A stretch of 64,000 nucleotides of DNA from Aporrectodea caliginosa (Eukaryota; Annelida; Clitellata; Crassiclitellata; Lumbricidae): the NCBI GenBank assembly GCA_020284085.1, contig JACEVL010000411.1, positions 434,001-498,000 of the forward strand, in the 5' to 3' direction. Positions within the stretch are counted from its first letter, which is position 1, and the number at the start of each line of letters is the position of its first letter. Shown in pieces: positions 12,037 to 23,460 of the stretch. Both the position numbers and the translations under genes were made by a program. The notes under the pieces were generated by a model that saw nothing but the letters and a program-made list of their open reading frames with translations, had not been told where the DNA came from and did no database searches.

Positions 12037-12279
12037 TTTTTTTTTATGCCCCGAGGTATACATGATCCCTCAGGGACTTAGAAACTGTCCTAAGGTGTGC
12101 TATCTGGAGTTAGTGGTCCTCGTCCCCGGTGCATTATTATTATTTTTTTTTTTTACAATAAAATTCGTCTGGAACGGCACCTAATCGTCGTTATTATTAT
12201 TATTATTATTTTTTTTTTTTTTTTTTTTTTTTTTGGCCCTGAGGTACTTCATTCCCCAGGGACTTATAAAATAATAATA

Positions 12280-12340
<61 letters not shown>
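12005..12340 (-). repeat. TTA microsatellites with three REL 3' stubs
   Basis: Runs of TTA/ATT and poly-T alternate with short pieces. Minus-strand reading gives two REL 3' ends: CCCTGAGG, loop, CCTCGGGG (12049-12076) and CCCTGGGG, loop, CCTCAGGG (12237-12261). Each is followed by A-rich sequence and (TAA)n. A third stub near 12150-12190 (GTCTGGAACGGCACC in plus orientation) resembles one at 20825-20850. Severely 5'-truncated copies appear to have landed in one TAA tract one after another. Confidence 0.65.
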
Positions 12341-12341
<1 letters not shown>

Positions 12342-12640
12342 ACATTGTTAACCATGGCATTCTGTTGGAGCATCTTGAAACATCGTTTGGTGTCGTCGAT
12401 CGTCTGCTGTCATGGTTGCTTTCATTCATTTGGTTCCACAGGGTATACGACTGGTCCGTGGTCTTCCACAAAGTTCCGTCTTATGACCTCTATATTTTCT
12501 ACACCGCTGATTTTAACCTAGTCCTTTCTTCCTTCAGAGTTTCAGATCATCAGTGTGTCGATGACATTCAGAGACATGTCCATGGCTCAGCTGAGAGGCT
12601 GTCTCCTTAGTACAGAAAGTGTTTTAGACATCGGGTGTCC
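12340..12640 (+). pseudogene. L2-like reverse transcriptase fragment
   Basis: Plus-strand translation gives HGILLEHLETSFGVVDRLLS, corresponding to the conserved DHxILLxRLExxFG stretch before motif B of L2/CR1 enzymes. Later come IFYTADFNLVL and a degenerate CVDDIQRHVHGSAE that corresponds to the FADD(V/T)Q box. Frames shift several times. It is a short internal remnant. Confidence 0.6.
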
Positions 12641-13600
12641 GGATGTCGTCCAGCAGCTTCCGTCTGAACTCATTCTGAGAAAACTGTTCATCTGGCTTCG
12701 TAGCCGTCTGAAAATTTCCAAACTCGACTTGCATAATCTGCAGCACTACCTCCCGAGGGTCTCTTTCTCAACGACTGATGTCTGTGTTTTGACAATACCG
12801 TCATCAGGACAATTATCTTCAATAGTAGGCTATTCCATGAGTATTCCCGTTCATTTACGTTTCCATTCGGTCATTCGTTCTATCTTTCACTCATTCGTTT
12901 ATTCGATCATTCATGCAGAATAGCTCTATGTCTCCTTGTCACGATGTCAACTTCACAACGCAACCTTTTCAAGCTTTGAGAAACGTTGCCTAGAGTGTCT
13001 CTTGAGAAGACGACTCTGTCTGGATGCTTTAGTTATAATTTCATCTCGATTGACGTAGATGTCAACTATATCGTTGAAAGAAGCGTTTGCTTAAACAAAT
13101 TAAGGCATATACTTAGCGTTTTCGCCGTTTGATTTTGGCAGAGCTTTTTTCTTGTCTTCGTTCCTCATCTAATAATGTGCACTTTGCACGAAATGGCGTC
13201 ATATATAATGGAGCAATATTTCATCGGATTTTTCGATGGCCTCGTGTCAATGGCATCAAGCGACGTCAAGCTTCTTCTTCCCATCCACTCCGCCGCCTTC
13301 CACACCCAAACGTCGCAAGAAGAGCCGACGACCACAGAGACAAAAGCTGCTGGCGTCGACGGTGGCGACGGCATCCATTGTCTAGGTGTTAACGTACTCA
13401 GGAGAGCGAAGATTAGCTGCAGACGAGGTAATACGCCGACACCATAGTCAACTTCATCCCCTACTCCTCCTCCCTTCCATTGGCGGCTTCTCTGACTGAA
13501 TGGTGGACAGGAGGCAGACGCGGCAGACCCTGATGCAAGCCAAAGACCGGCGGCACGTTCTAATGATACGACATCCTACAAAAGGCGATTAGGACGGACC
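12641..13600. other. Intergenic DNA, nothing recognised
   Basis: No element end or domain identified. Short frames at 12555-12923 and 13129-13447 have no recognisable motif, and the latter overlap each other on both strands. Confidence 0.5.
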
Positions 13601-13603
13601 ACA

Positions 13604-13757
13604 GTGTCATCGTCGTCTTCGTCATCATCGTCATCATCATCATCATCATCATCATCAGCTTCCTATCTTTCTTGTTCTTCTTCTTGTTCTTCTTCTTGTT
13701 CTTCTTATTGTTCTTCTTATGGTTCTTTTTGTTCTTTTCATGTTCTTCTTGTTGTAG
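13604..13757. repeat. (TCA)n and (TTCTTG)n microsatellites
   Basis: TCA/TCG triplets from about 13605 to 13660 are followed by TTC-rich hexamers to about 13757. The serine-rich frame across them is a by-product of composition. Confidence 0.9.
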
Positions 13758-13889
13758 TTGTTCTTCTCAGTGGCGTACCGAGGGAGGCAGGGGGTGAGTC
13801 GTCCCGGGCGGCACTTATGCAGGGGCGGCAAAAGGTTGAGAAAATAAAAGGAAGAATTGAATGTTGGATAAATAATGAGAGAGACAGAG

Positions 13890-14113
<224 letters not shown>

Positions 14114-14879
14114 CAGTTTCTTTGTAATGTTTACTAAATATGAGTAGGCCTATATTATATTATAATTATTATTATCCATAATCCAAATAATCCAGTAAAT
14201 AAAGTGCATCGCTTAATTTGATTTTTATTGTTATTAAAAGTGAAACTTCTGCTGCGCACAGTAAGCCGCGTGTGCACTGTGCACCGTCACTGTAAAGCGG
14301 AATAACGGTTATTAATAGTCTTTATGAATGCAGCGCACCCGCGTCTTGCCTTTTAAATAACGGACAGTCACACGATCATTAGGCCTACTGTATGCTGCTT
14401 CCGCGAAATTATGACATAAACAAATTTTAAAATTCTTAAATGGTATTATTTTTCGTGCATAAAAATCAGTGTCTGTCTTTAATTCATTCATTTCCATTGA
14501 TGGTTCCGTTTTGTTCGCACTATATTATTTTCAACTGTAACTAATGAGATAATAACTTTAAGAGTTTTACTGTGAGATGATATAGCCTAATTGTTATTTC
14601 TCTCGGCCCACTCGTATTAACTACAGACACTCGCAATATTCATTCATTCATTCATTACGAATGAAAATGAGTAAGCCTAACACGCTGAACTCAGTTGGGC
14701 TGAATTTTGAAAAACACTGAAAATTTGGGGTTGAAGCGCAGAGAAAATCTATAAAAAAATAGGTGGTGCTGCAGCTATGCGCCGATATTTTGTTTCTTCT
14801 ACCTCCGCAACTGAAGCGGCGAGTCAGCGACAGTCGCAACTAATGCAATAAAATGTCTTAATATCTAGTAATGGAGATT

Positions 14880-17034
14880 AGTAGTAAGCTAACTGAGAGA
14901 GCTAATATCAGTTTATGACGTCATCAGAGAATTGCAGGGTAGTAATATCAGTTTTTTCTGAAAACGGAAACTCAAAATCGCTGGTAATATCAGTTTTGGA
15001 GGTCAAAGGTCAAATGACCGCCTCGGGCAAAACAGACACCCATTAAATTTGGCCAAGGGTTGCGCGGGTGGGGCGTGCGTGTACCTACCCCTCCCCATTC
15101 CAAGGAGGCCATTTGAGGGGGTGTGCGTAGGGCGTGCGTGTGCGTACCCCTACCAATTCTTCATTCGCTCTACATGCCACAGCAAAGCTCATTGAATATT
15201 CATTAACCACAAAGTGGGCAGCATTTTACACTACAGTTGCACATTCTTTGGCCCATACCACCATTTCTCTTTCACACACAGCCCATTTTAGGTTCAAACC
15301 TACAACTACAAGCCCTCCCAAGCATCGCTCTTAGAAACTTCATAAAGCTCATTTTGCAATATTTCTCAATACCTGCATGCACTCTCTAAGTCTTCATGCA
15401 CATTCATCATAGCGTGTACACATTGGCATCATTGCATTTGGCCTTTCTACACGTAACCAATGAGCGAGCAAGCACATGCAGCTCACACAAATTGCTGTAT
15501 TTTACACTACAGCTGCCCATTCTTTTGCACCATACCACCATTTCACTTAGGCAAGCGGCCAATTTTTACTCGCTAGCCTTCATTGCAGGCCACTGCAACT
15601 AGGCTTTGCACAAGCAGTGTTTTACAAGGGTGACTAAGTCCATTTTATTAATCCTTAAATACAAATTGAGTTCTTTTACACAATAGGCTTAGGCAAGCTG
15701 CTATAGCAAGTGTATTTGCGCTTTTACACCTAGACGCCTCGCGTTGGGCCTGCATTCGTTACCTTGTTTTACAAGGGTGACCAAAGCCCATTGAATAATC
15801 ATTTGCCTTATGCCCTTTTACACTTGCACATAGCTCTTGGCATTCAACTGCTCACACATTCATCGCTTAAACAGAATTTAGCATCTGTCTTTACACTAAA
15901 AATATCACTATAGACGGAGAAGCTTATTTGGGTAATGTGCTTTTACAGTTAGCCCTCAAACTATACTACCTAAACTTATCATGAGACTGAAATTAAAAGT
16001 TAGCAACTTGGGTTTTCTCTACTCAAGCAGCTGTTTAAGCGATGAATGTGTGAGCAGTTGAATGCCAAGAGCTATGTGCAAGTGTAAAAGGGCATAAGGC
16101 AAATGATTATTCAATGGGCTTTGGTCACCCTTGTAAAACAAGGTAACGAATGCAGGCCCAACGCGAGGCGTCTAGGTGTAAAAGCGCAAATACACTTGCT
16201 ATAGCAGCTTGCCTAAGCCTATTGTGTAAAAGAACTCAATTTGTATTTAAGGATTAATAAAATGGACTTAGTCACCCTTGTAAAACACTGCTTGTGCAAA
16301 GCCTAGTTGCAGTGGCCTGCAATGAAGGCTAGCGAGTAAAAATTGGCCGCTTGCCTAAGTGAAATGGTGGTATGGTGCAAAAGAATGGGCAGCTGTAGTG
16401 TAAAATACAGCAATTTGTGTGAGCTGCATGTGCTTGCTCGCTCATTGGTTACGTGTAGAAAGGCCAAATGCAATGATGCCAATGTGTACACGCTATGATG
16501 AATGTGCATGAAGACTTAGAGAGTGCATGCAGGTATTGAGAAATATTGCAAAATGAGCTTTATGAAGTTTCTAAGAGCGATGCTTGGGAGGGCTTGTAGT
16601 TGTAGGTTTGAACCTAAAATGGGCTGTGTGTGAAAGAGAAATGGTGGTATGGGCCAAAGAATGTGCAACTGTAGTGTAAAATGCTGCCCACTTTGTGGTT
16701 AATGAATATTCAATGAGCTTTGCTGTGGCATGTAGAGCGAATGAAGAATTGGTAGGGGTACGCACACGCACGCCCTACGCACACCCCCTCAAATGGCCTC
16801 CTTGGAATGGGGAGGGGTAGGTACACGCACGCCCCACCCGCGCAACCCTTGGCCAAATTTAATGGGTGTCTGTTTTGCCCGAGGCGGTCATTTGACCTTT
16901 GACCTCCAAAACTGATATTACCAGCGATTTTGAGTTTCCGTTTTCAGAAAAAACTGATATTACTACCCTGCAATTCTCTGATGACGTCATAAACTGATAT
17001 TAGCTCTCTCAGTTGAGTCAGTTAGCTTACTACT
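14880..17034. mobile_element. Fold-back element with ~1-kb inverted arms
   Basis: The left arm (14880-15874) and right arm (16031-17034) are inverted copies. Two 66- and 68-codon frames in the left arm reappear with identical translations on the opposite strand in the right arm. The main difference is a short insertion near the outer right end (ACTGACTCA-like). The arms enclose a unique 156-nt spacer. The outer ends read AGTAGTAAGCTAACT, and the hexamer GAGATT is duplicated at 14874-14879 and 17035-17040. Near each end the phrase AATATCAGTTT is repeated three times and a TGACGTCA palindrome occurs. No transposase is seen. It behaves as a non-autonomous long-TIR transposon of unknown superfamily. 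Confidence 0.9.
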
Positions 17035-17295
17035 GAGATTTCAGTACCGTAAGTTGAAAATGTAGGCTATAGCTAAAACGGATAATTAAAAAATGCAGTG
17101 AAAAGTGGTAAATGCAGACCAGCTATCAACTTCATAAAATAAAATTGTAGGCATGTTATGTAATAAGATCGACGATCGTCATGAAAACGGCAATCTCTTA
17201 ACGAAAAGAGCATATCCAAAATGAAGTGGCCAAGGGCGGCATTTTGGGCCGTCGCCCCGGGCGGCATTTCAGCTCCGTACGCCTCTGGTTCTTCT

Positions 17296-17685
17296 TCTTT
17301 ATTCGAATGCGTCCAACAGATTTGACTTTTGTGATACCGGTAGCTTTTTTGTGATAGCTTAAAGAGAAACGATTATGAGAAGGAAAAAGAAGGCAGTCGA
17401 TGCATCAGCTGACTATAATGACTACGACGGCGACCTCCACCTTCCGCCCCCCCTGTTCAAATGGCCAACAGACTGCTGCTGTTCTTTGCAATAGACCGTC
17501 TCATTCTTCCGTCACTCTTTCTCTGGCGGCTATCCATCTTCTAGTCTGCTGCATCTTCCTCGTGCTATGTCTTCTCCCTTTTCCCTCATGTCCTTGTTGA
17601 GGATATTATTCCTCATCCTCTTAACTTTGTTTCTCCTATTCATTGTCGCATGCGTATACTATATATTATACTTCGTTCCTATAGA
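17296..17685. other. Intergenic DNA, nothing recognised
   Basis: TTC-rich start, then unremarkable sequence with no identifiable domain. Confidence 0.5.
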
Positions 17686-17687
17686 AT

Positions 17688-17952
17688 ACTGAGCGGGGCG
17701 TGCTCATGGTCCCTTTTGCCCGCACAGCTACTAGGCAGCATCGAGCCTTCTCAGTGGTTGGACCATCCCTCTGGAACGGGCTCCCTTTTACGCTGCGCTT
17801 GCATCCCAGAATCCAATCTGAATCTTTCTATACTTGCCTCAAAACTGTCCTTTTCAGCCGTACTGGGGTCGGGAGCGCTCCTGAGTAGTAACCTTGAAGG
17901 GGCGCTATATAAAACTTCGTAATGAATGAATGAATGAATGAATGAATGAATA
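17688..17952 (+). mobile_element. L2-like LINE, 3' end
   Basis: The plus strand encodes RAFSVVGPSLWNGLP, SESFYTCLKTVLFSR and a stop, the C-terminal WNxLP tail typical of L2/CR1 enzymes. After it come AGGGGCGCTATATAAAA and a (GAAT)n tail at about 17922-17950. A closely related copy in opposite orientation lies at 47779-48055. Only the last ~250 bp were inserted. Confidence 0.85.
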
Positions 17953-18239
17953 AGTTTCAATTGACTAATCGCGTAGTTTTTTGGGTCTTTTGAAGTGATT
18001 TCAACTCATTAACCACATTTAATTAATCAGAGGGTAATTGACAGCGTGTGGAAAGGACAAATGAGGAGAGCGATGCAAAATGCAAGAATACCACAGTCTG
18101 TCCACAGAAACCTATTAACTTATCGGAGAGATAAATTATAGTCTATTGCAAATCATCAAATGCAATAAACGGTGGGCAAAAACAACACCAAATAATCCGA
18201 AAAAAATGAGAGCACGACAAGGACGCATTTTATCATCAT
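17953..18239. other. Intergenic DNA, nothing recognised
   Basis: AT-rich sequence without recognisable motifs. Confidence 0.5.
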
Positions 18240-18440
18240 TACATACATGTTCCTTTGGAACAATCTTCTCGCCGACATTCGAGCTGTCCCTTTAAGCTCT
18301 GCTCGAGCTACTTTTTCTAGCTATGTTAAGGTGCACCTGTTCAGTTGTTTTATACAGCCATGTTCATAGCGTTGTTCATGCGTTAATACAAATTCACTTT
18401 GTAAAAGTCCAGATACATACATACATACGTACATGCTGCC
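18240..18440 (+). mobile_element. LINE 3' fragment
   Basis: Plus-strand translation gives LWNNLLADIRAVPLSSARAT and then FSSYVKVHLF, equivalent to the C-terminal WNxLP...F...LKxxLF tail of CR1/L2-type reverse transcriptases. A (CATA)n run near 18415-18430 may be its tail. The family is not otherwise identifiable. Confidence 0.55.
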
Positions 18441-19400
18441 GCCGAAGGACATGCGTGACCCGAGTCTCCTGGTCCTCCACCTTCCAATTCTCGACCTAAA
18501 CGACACCCACCTTAACATCTACTCTGCCCCTCTGACCCTCTGGAAACCGAACTCGGACCTCCTTCGGACTACCCTTTGGACACCCCCTCTGACTCGACGC
18601 AGCGCTCGTGAATAAGCTGGTGCCCTGCCCTTGGCTTTCCACTGGCGCTTTAGAAGTTTGAAGATTACGATTACGACGATTGCGATAGATAACCCACAAA
18701 TGCTTCGATAAACACCGCCTGCTCTCGAAACTGTTGCTTGTTATGATCTATGCTCAGAACGTTACCGCATAACCGGAAGGAAACTGCAACCAGCTAAGCA
18801 ACCTTTCAAATTATATAATGTAACATAATTTATTCAGAAATTTATTTAGCCCATTTTTAAACTGACAGAATAGCCTCAAGACAATTTTGGCAAAATAAAT
18901 TTATAAGGCTGTGGTCAGCCGGATGAAGGATGGTCCAGAAGTACTTCTTTACGTTTTGCCTATCTATTCCACGGAGGATTTTCATGCTGTTTGGTGGGAC
19001 GTTGATACAAAAGAAGGAGCATATTTTCCTGCTACATTGAAAGCTGCATAGACTTTTGCTCTAGTAGACCTACTGACATCGTCGGTCCTTCGTTACAGTA
19101 CAAAATGCGTAGAGCAGTAGCGCGTGTTGCGCACTGTTAAACTTAGATCTTAGACTAGGAAACAGTTGTTATCGGCAATAACGTATTCGTGGTCGTCTGT
19201 TTAACTTGAGCAATGACCTGAAGAAAGGCCGATGGATTTTCTTTGAGCTTTTTCAGTCGAGATGAACGGGCCCATATTGTGCTAATCCAATGTCGACAAT
19301 CTGAGCATGAAGATAGAGTGGACGCGATCATCATTACAGCTTTCCTAACGATGTCCTCCGTCTTTTGAAGGGTTACACTGCCCGCTGAATGGATGGCTAG
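18441..19400. other. Intergenic DNA, nothing recognised
   Basis: About 1 kb without an identifiable element or domain. Several short frames overlap on both strands. Confidence 0.5.
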
Positions 19401-20110
19401 ACTTAAATCCGCCTGTAAGCCGGTCAGAGATGCCCGCCGCGTCGTCTATTGTAGCTAGCTCCTGCATGAAGGGTGTGCGCCGCTGTAGGCAATGAATAAT
19501 CACGGTCGGGCGGCGACAACGACTTAATACCTCGACCGATGGGCTATCTTCCTCTTCGGCGACGAATATAAATCTCAGATGGTCGGAGGCGGCGGCGGCG
19601 GCGCTGATCGTCGAGTGGGGCGAGGGGGCGGTGGAGGGGTGGGAAGGCTAGCGAACTGAACCTATGAACGCCGTCATTTATAACATACCCATTTTGGCTT
19701 AGCGGCAAATCTAATTCAATTCCCGACTGCCAACCGTCGTGTGCTTGTTAGGCCATTAACGGACCGGCGCCTGACAACCCTTCAAGGCGCATTAATTAAA
19801 CCAAAGGCAGGCGCTTGACGTGCGACTAATCCGCTATTTCCACGATGAGCCGTCGTCAGTCGCCGACGACGACGACGGTCGATGATGCACAGAGGCCGCC
19901 GACGATAGCAACAACGGTCAGAGACGACGACGACGGAGGACGACGATGAGGAGATGCGGTGCTTCGACGGCGGCGGCGGCGGCGGCTTAGCGCATTTCTT
20001 TCGCGTCAGAAGAGCTGCTGCTGCTGCTGCTGAAACGGAGCAGTAGAGTAGCAGCAGGAGCAGCAGGAGCAGCAGGAGAAGGCGCAAGAGATACGCTCTC
20101 TCTGTCACCC
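19401..20110. other. CpG- and GGC-rich stretch, candidate promoter or first exon
   Basis: CpG density is visibly higher than in the surrounding DNA. GGC runs lie at about 19590 and 19970, GAC/ACG runs at about 19865-19945 and a CTG run at about 20020-20032. An AATATAAAT sequence occurs near 19567. A 108-codon minus-strand frame (20108-19782) starts with a leucine run but is built from the triplet repeats, so I do not call it a gene. The composition fits a CpG-rich regulatory region of a host gene whose exons are not recognisable here. This is a low-confidence inference. Confidence 0.3.
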
Positions 20111-20745
20111 ATCATACCAGTGATGGATTACCATTGGTCGCTTCCACCTACTAGATCCCTTCCTACTGCTCCTTCTTCTCCTCTTCGTCCGATTGCTCCG
20201 CTTTTATGATAGTTTCTTAGCTTGACCGACGAAGACCTTTAGTCGTTAGTTAGTTCTAGTTTATCTCTTCTTCTAACCGTTTGCGTACATCACGGAGATT
20301 AGGTTGCAACGATACTCGATACGAGCATCGCTTAGAGTTGCCCTGTGTCTTATACTGCTGAACACAATCAATACCAATGCGGCCTTTAACGATGCTTACA
20401 CGTTGAACATTGACTACGACTAATTAATATAAGAACACATCTCCATTACCGAACCAATGTTAACATATTTTCAATTGAAGTGATAGATGTGAAACAGCGA
20501 ACACAGGTGTAAATACTTGTTAATCCTGTCTAATGGTCAAAAACACAAGCAATGTCGCCTATTAACTATAGTCTAAATATCATGACAACCTCTAAGTCTA
20601 AGGGAATAGAATGATGCATTGCAGTTTGCATCAGTCCTGCATCATTTCATGCTGTTGTTAATTGCTCTATGTTTCATTAGGCTAATCAACGCATTTAAAC
20701 GTGATATCAGTATTATTATCATTCATCATAATCGTCATTATTATC
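20111..20745. other. Intergenic DNA, nothing recognised
   Basis: No motif or element end identified. Composition returns to AT-rich. Confidence 0.5.
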
Positions 20746-20750
20746 ATTAA

Positions 20751-20796
<46 letters not shown>

Positions 20797-20895
20797 TTTT
20801 TTTTTTTTTTTTTTTTTTAAATATATTGTAGAAAATTGTCTGGAAAGGCCCTTATTATTATTATTATTATTATTAATAATATTATTATTATTATG
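20746..20895 (-). repeat. (ATT)n and poly-T tracts with a retroelement stub
   Basis: Two ATT tracts flank poly-T plus about 40 nt (GAAAATTGTCTGGAAAGGCC). The stub resembles that at 12150-12190 in the same microsatellite setting, consistent with a severely truncated REL-type 3' end in minus orientation. Confidence 0.55.
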
Positions 20896-21544
20896 AATTT
20901 ATTACGCGCTGAAAGCAAGTAAATCTGAATCTGCCAGTGGACTTGCATGTGGTCATTACTCGTCTCAGACGCGTTACAAACAGAGTAGTACTTAAATCAA
21001 TCGGCCACCGTACCTCACATGTAATATTGATTTCTTTCGATCGGCTTTGCCTATAAAGCCAATGCGTAGTATGGAAGGCTGCACAAGGATCATATCAGGC
21101 GCAGTAAGTGATTGACGAAGAATCGATAGTGCCGACGACGACGACTGTCTAACTAGGAACGACGACGACAACCTCTGACTTCCAGACGGAGACCCAGCGA
21201 TCACTGATCATGTGAACTTCATCTACAGGGACTACTTCGATCAGCTGCGCCAGAAATGGGTCATACGGCGGCGCAAACTGTCATTTATATTTCCATGTCA
21301 CATACATAAACTACTGCTCACTAGTTCTTTCGGTTTATTTTGACTCTGTTCAGCATGTACATGTATTTTCAACTTGTCTTCTGTACGATGCTGCTATTAT
21401 CACACCAGGTTGAAATCAGATAACGCTATAATATCAACATTTCTCTTTGATACCGCTGCGATAAGTTTTCAGACTTAACTACATGTACTTGTCCGTTCAC
21501 ATTTAGCCTCTTGTGTATACAAGTAACAGATGCAGGTAAACGTC
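20896..21544. other. Intergenic DNA, nothing recognised
   Basis: No recognisable motif. A 70-codon minus-strand frame at 20992-21204 is serine-rich and unremarkable. Confidence 0.5.
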
Positions 21545-22135
21545 AAGATTACGATGAAGATGATGATGACGACAATTTCTAAAGCGCCGTAACACGGCAC
21601 ATGCCGTTACTGGGGCACTTTGACAAGTTCAACACTTAATCAGGAAACGCTAACTGTGAACAGTGTGTCTTGAGTCTGGACTTAAATGACTCCAAGGATG
21701 TTGCTGAACGTTTTGAAGGTGGGATGTTGTTCCAGCAAAAAGATCGCGCGGTCCCCGAAGCAGGTTCTAGATTTTTGTATCTTCAGATCGCCTCTCGCCT
21801 CAGAAGAAGGTCCCGATCTGGATGACGAAACGCCTATGCAGTATGCTCTGAGGTAGGTACTCCGGTGCCATACCATGGAGGGACTTGTACACCAGCAGGG
21901 CAAGTTATGGCCTATACTGCACCGGGAGCCAGTCATCACGAAGCAGTGGTGTAACATGATCAAATACTTTATACGGTTGCAAACTAGTCTAGCTGCTGAA
22001 TTCAGAACCGATTGTAGACTATCGCGCAGGTGCTCAGATGCACCGGCCATTAGGCTATTGCAACAATCGACCTGAGTGACCATGAAGCAGACAACTGTGC
22101 GTCTTGCCGCTTCTAAAGGCAATGCGCAAATCTAA
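21545..22135 (-). mobile_element. L2-like LINE (family B), 3' end
   Basis: Minus-strand coding includes VTQVDCCNSLMAGASEHLRD, LQSVLNSAARLVCNR, YLRAYCIGVSSSRSG and CFGDRAIF, collinear with the better preserved copy at 48450-49745. Frameshifts break the frame in the middle. The 3' end has the family-B hairpin ACGGCA/TGCCGT and a GATGAT-type tail at 21553-21575. It is a 5'-truncated, inactive copy. Confidence 0.85.
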
Positions 22136-23460
22136 TTAGCATAATAGGGCGATGGATATTTAGAAATTAATCCCAGAAATATTAAAGCATGAGATTCTGT
22201 ATATTCTGCATAATTCCATTTGGAAGCAAAACTGGAAAAAAAAATTTCTCTTTTCATGTGCAAATTTGAGAAAATTAAGCTAAAGCATATTTCAGAAGAA
22301 AATTCGACCTACTTAGAGTTTTAACGCAATCTTGGACGATTTTCACAGTCTGGGACTAAGCTCCATTTTAGAAGCGACGAAAAACGTTCGAAGTTGCGCG
22401 ATTTCCAGCGCAATATTCAATCAGCACAGTCTTCAATTTTCGTTTTTACATTAACTTACAATAATTGAATCGCGAGAGTTACTTCTATCGTCAACAGTAA
22501 AACACATATGTACAACCATTAAGTAAATACAATTATAATCATAGGCGCCGACTCCACAGGGGCCCCAGTACTCACTAAGGTTCTGGGGCGAGAGCATAGT
22601 TTCGTCCCAGTACCTTTTTGGCCATTCAAAATATAAAAAATCAGGGACGTCATTTGGGGAGGCAGAGTGGGCCCTGGAAAATCAACTATTTATGTGTAAG
22701 TCAGTGCATTTGATGAAATAATATATCTTTATTCGTCACTGAAAGTTTAGGACAGCAGAAAATCAAAGGTTAGATATGAATTTATACACAGACGAGTAAC
22801 AGCGCACATTGTCTCATATTACAGACAATCAGACATAGATCTAGTTTTCCTTCTGCATAGTTCCTTTTTCCCACGGTTGCCAGAAGTAGGGGATTTGACG
22901 CTTTTGGACATGAACTAGGGTAGTTGATTTCTGATATATATATATATATATGTATATATTTAATTATATCATGCATGTTATCAAAAACACATGTTATCTT
23001 GGACTCACTCATCACATCAGTGGGGGAACACACGGACTGGGGGTTTGACCTCATCACTTCAGGTCACACATACTGACGACAAGCCGAAGCCAAGGATCTC
23101 TGGATATTATACTCTGGACGAAGAGGTCCGCCCGAGGTAAAAAAAAATTCCCCACATGCCCCACGTACCCCTGGCATTCTTAGTCTCCATCTTAAGATAT
23201 TAGTGCACATTTTTATTCAGTTAAAAGTATGTTAGAATTGAGCTTGTTTCTATTCTCTTTGATAACTTGTGGAGGAAGATTCTTGTGGCAAGGTCATGCT
23301 TAATTTGTTTCACTTGTCTTTTGTGAGAACAATAGGTTAGACTTTACTGTGTAGTTTACATCCATTCTGTTGGATTTCTGTGGAAGAACTGTAGACAACT
23401 GTAGGATTATCCTGATTATTGAAGAAGAGAAGAGCAGTCTCTTAAGCCAGCCCTGAGTCA
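22136..23460. other. Intergenic DNA with possible decayed element
   Basis: AT-rich to 22540. From there to about 22690 there are GC-rich phrases (GGCGCCGACTCC, GGGGCCCCAG, CAGGGACGTCATTTGGGG) that look like the terminal region of a DNA transposon, but no matching opposite end was confirmed. A short TA run lies at 22937-22955. Confidence 0.4.

Noticed and set aside
15134..16771. Paired identical small genes in the fold-back arms
   Set aside because: The frames are short, lack any motif and are duplicated only because the arms are inverted copies; no evidence of coding.
19782..20108. 108-codon minus frame with a leucine-run N-terminus resembling a signal peptide
   Set aside because: The leucine and alanine runs come from CTG/GCA triplet repeats and the rest is repeat-derived; no domain is visible.
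22642..23177. A hAT element from CAGGGACGTCATTTGGGG to CCCCTG
   Set aside because: The ends match only weakly and no 8-bp flanking duplication is present.
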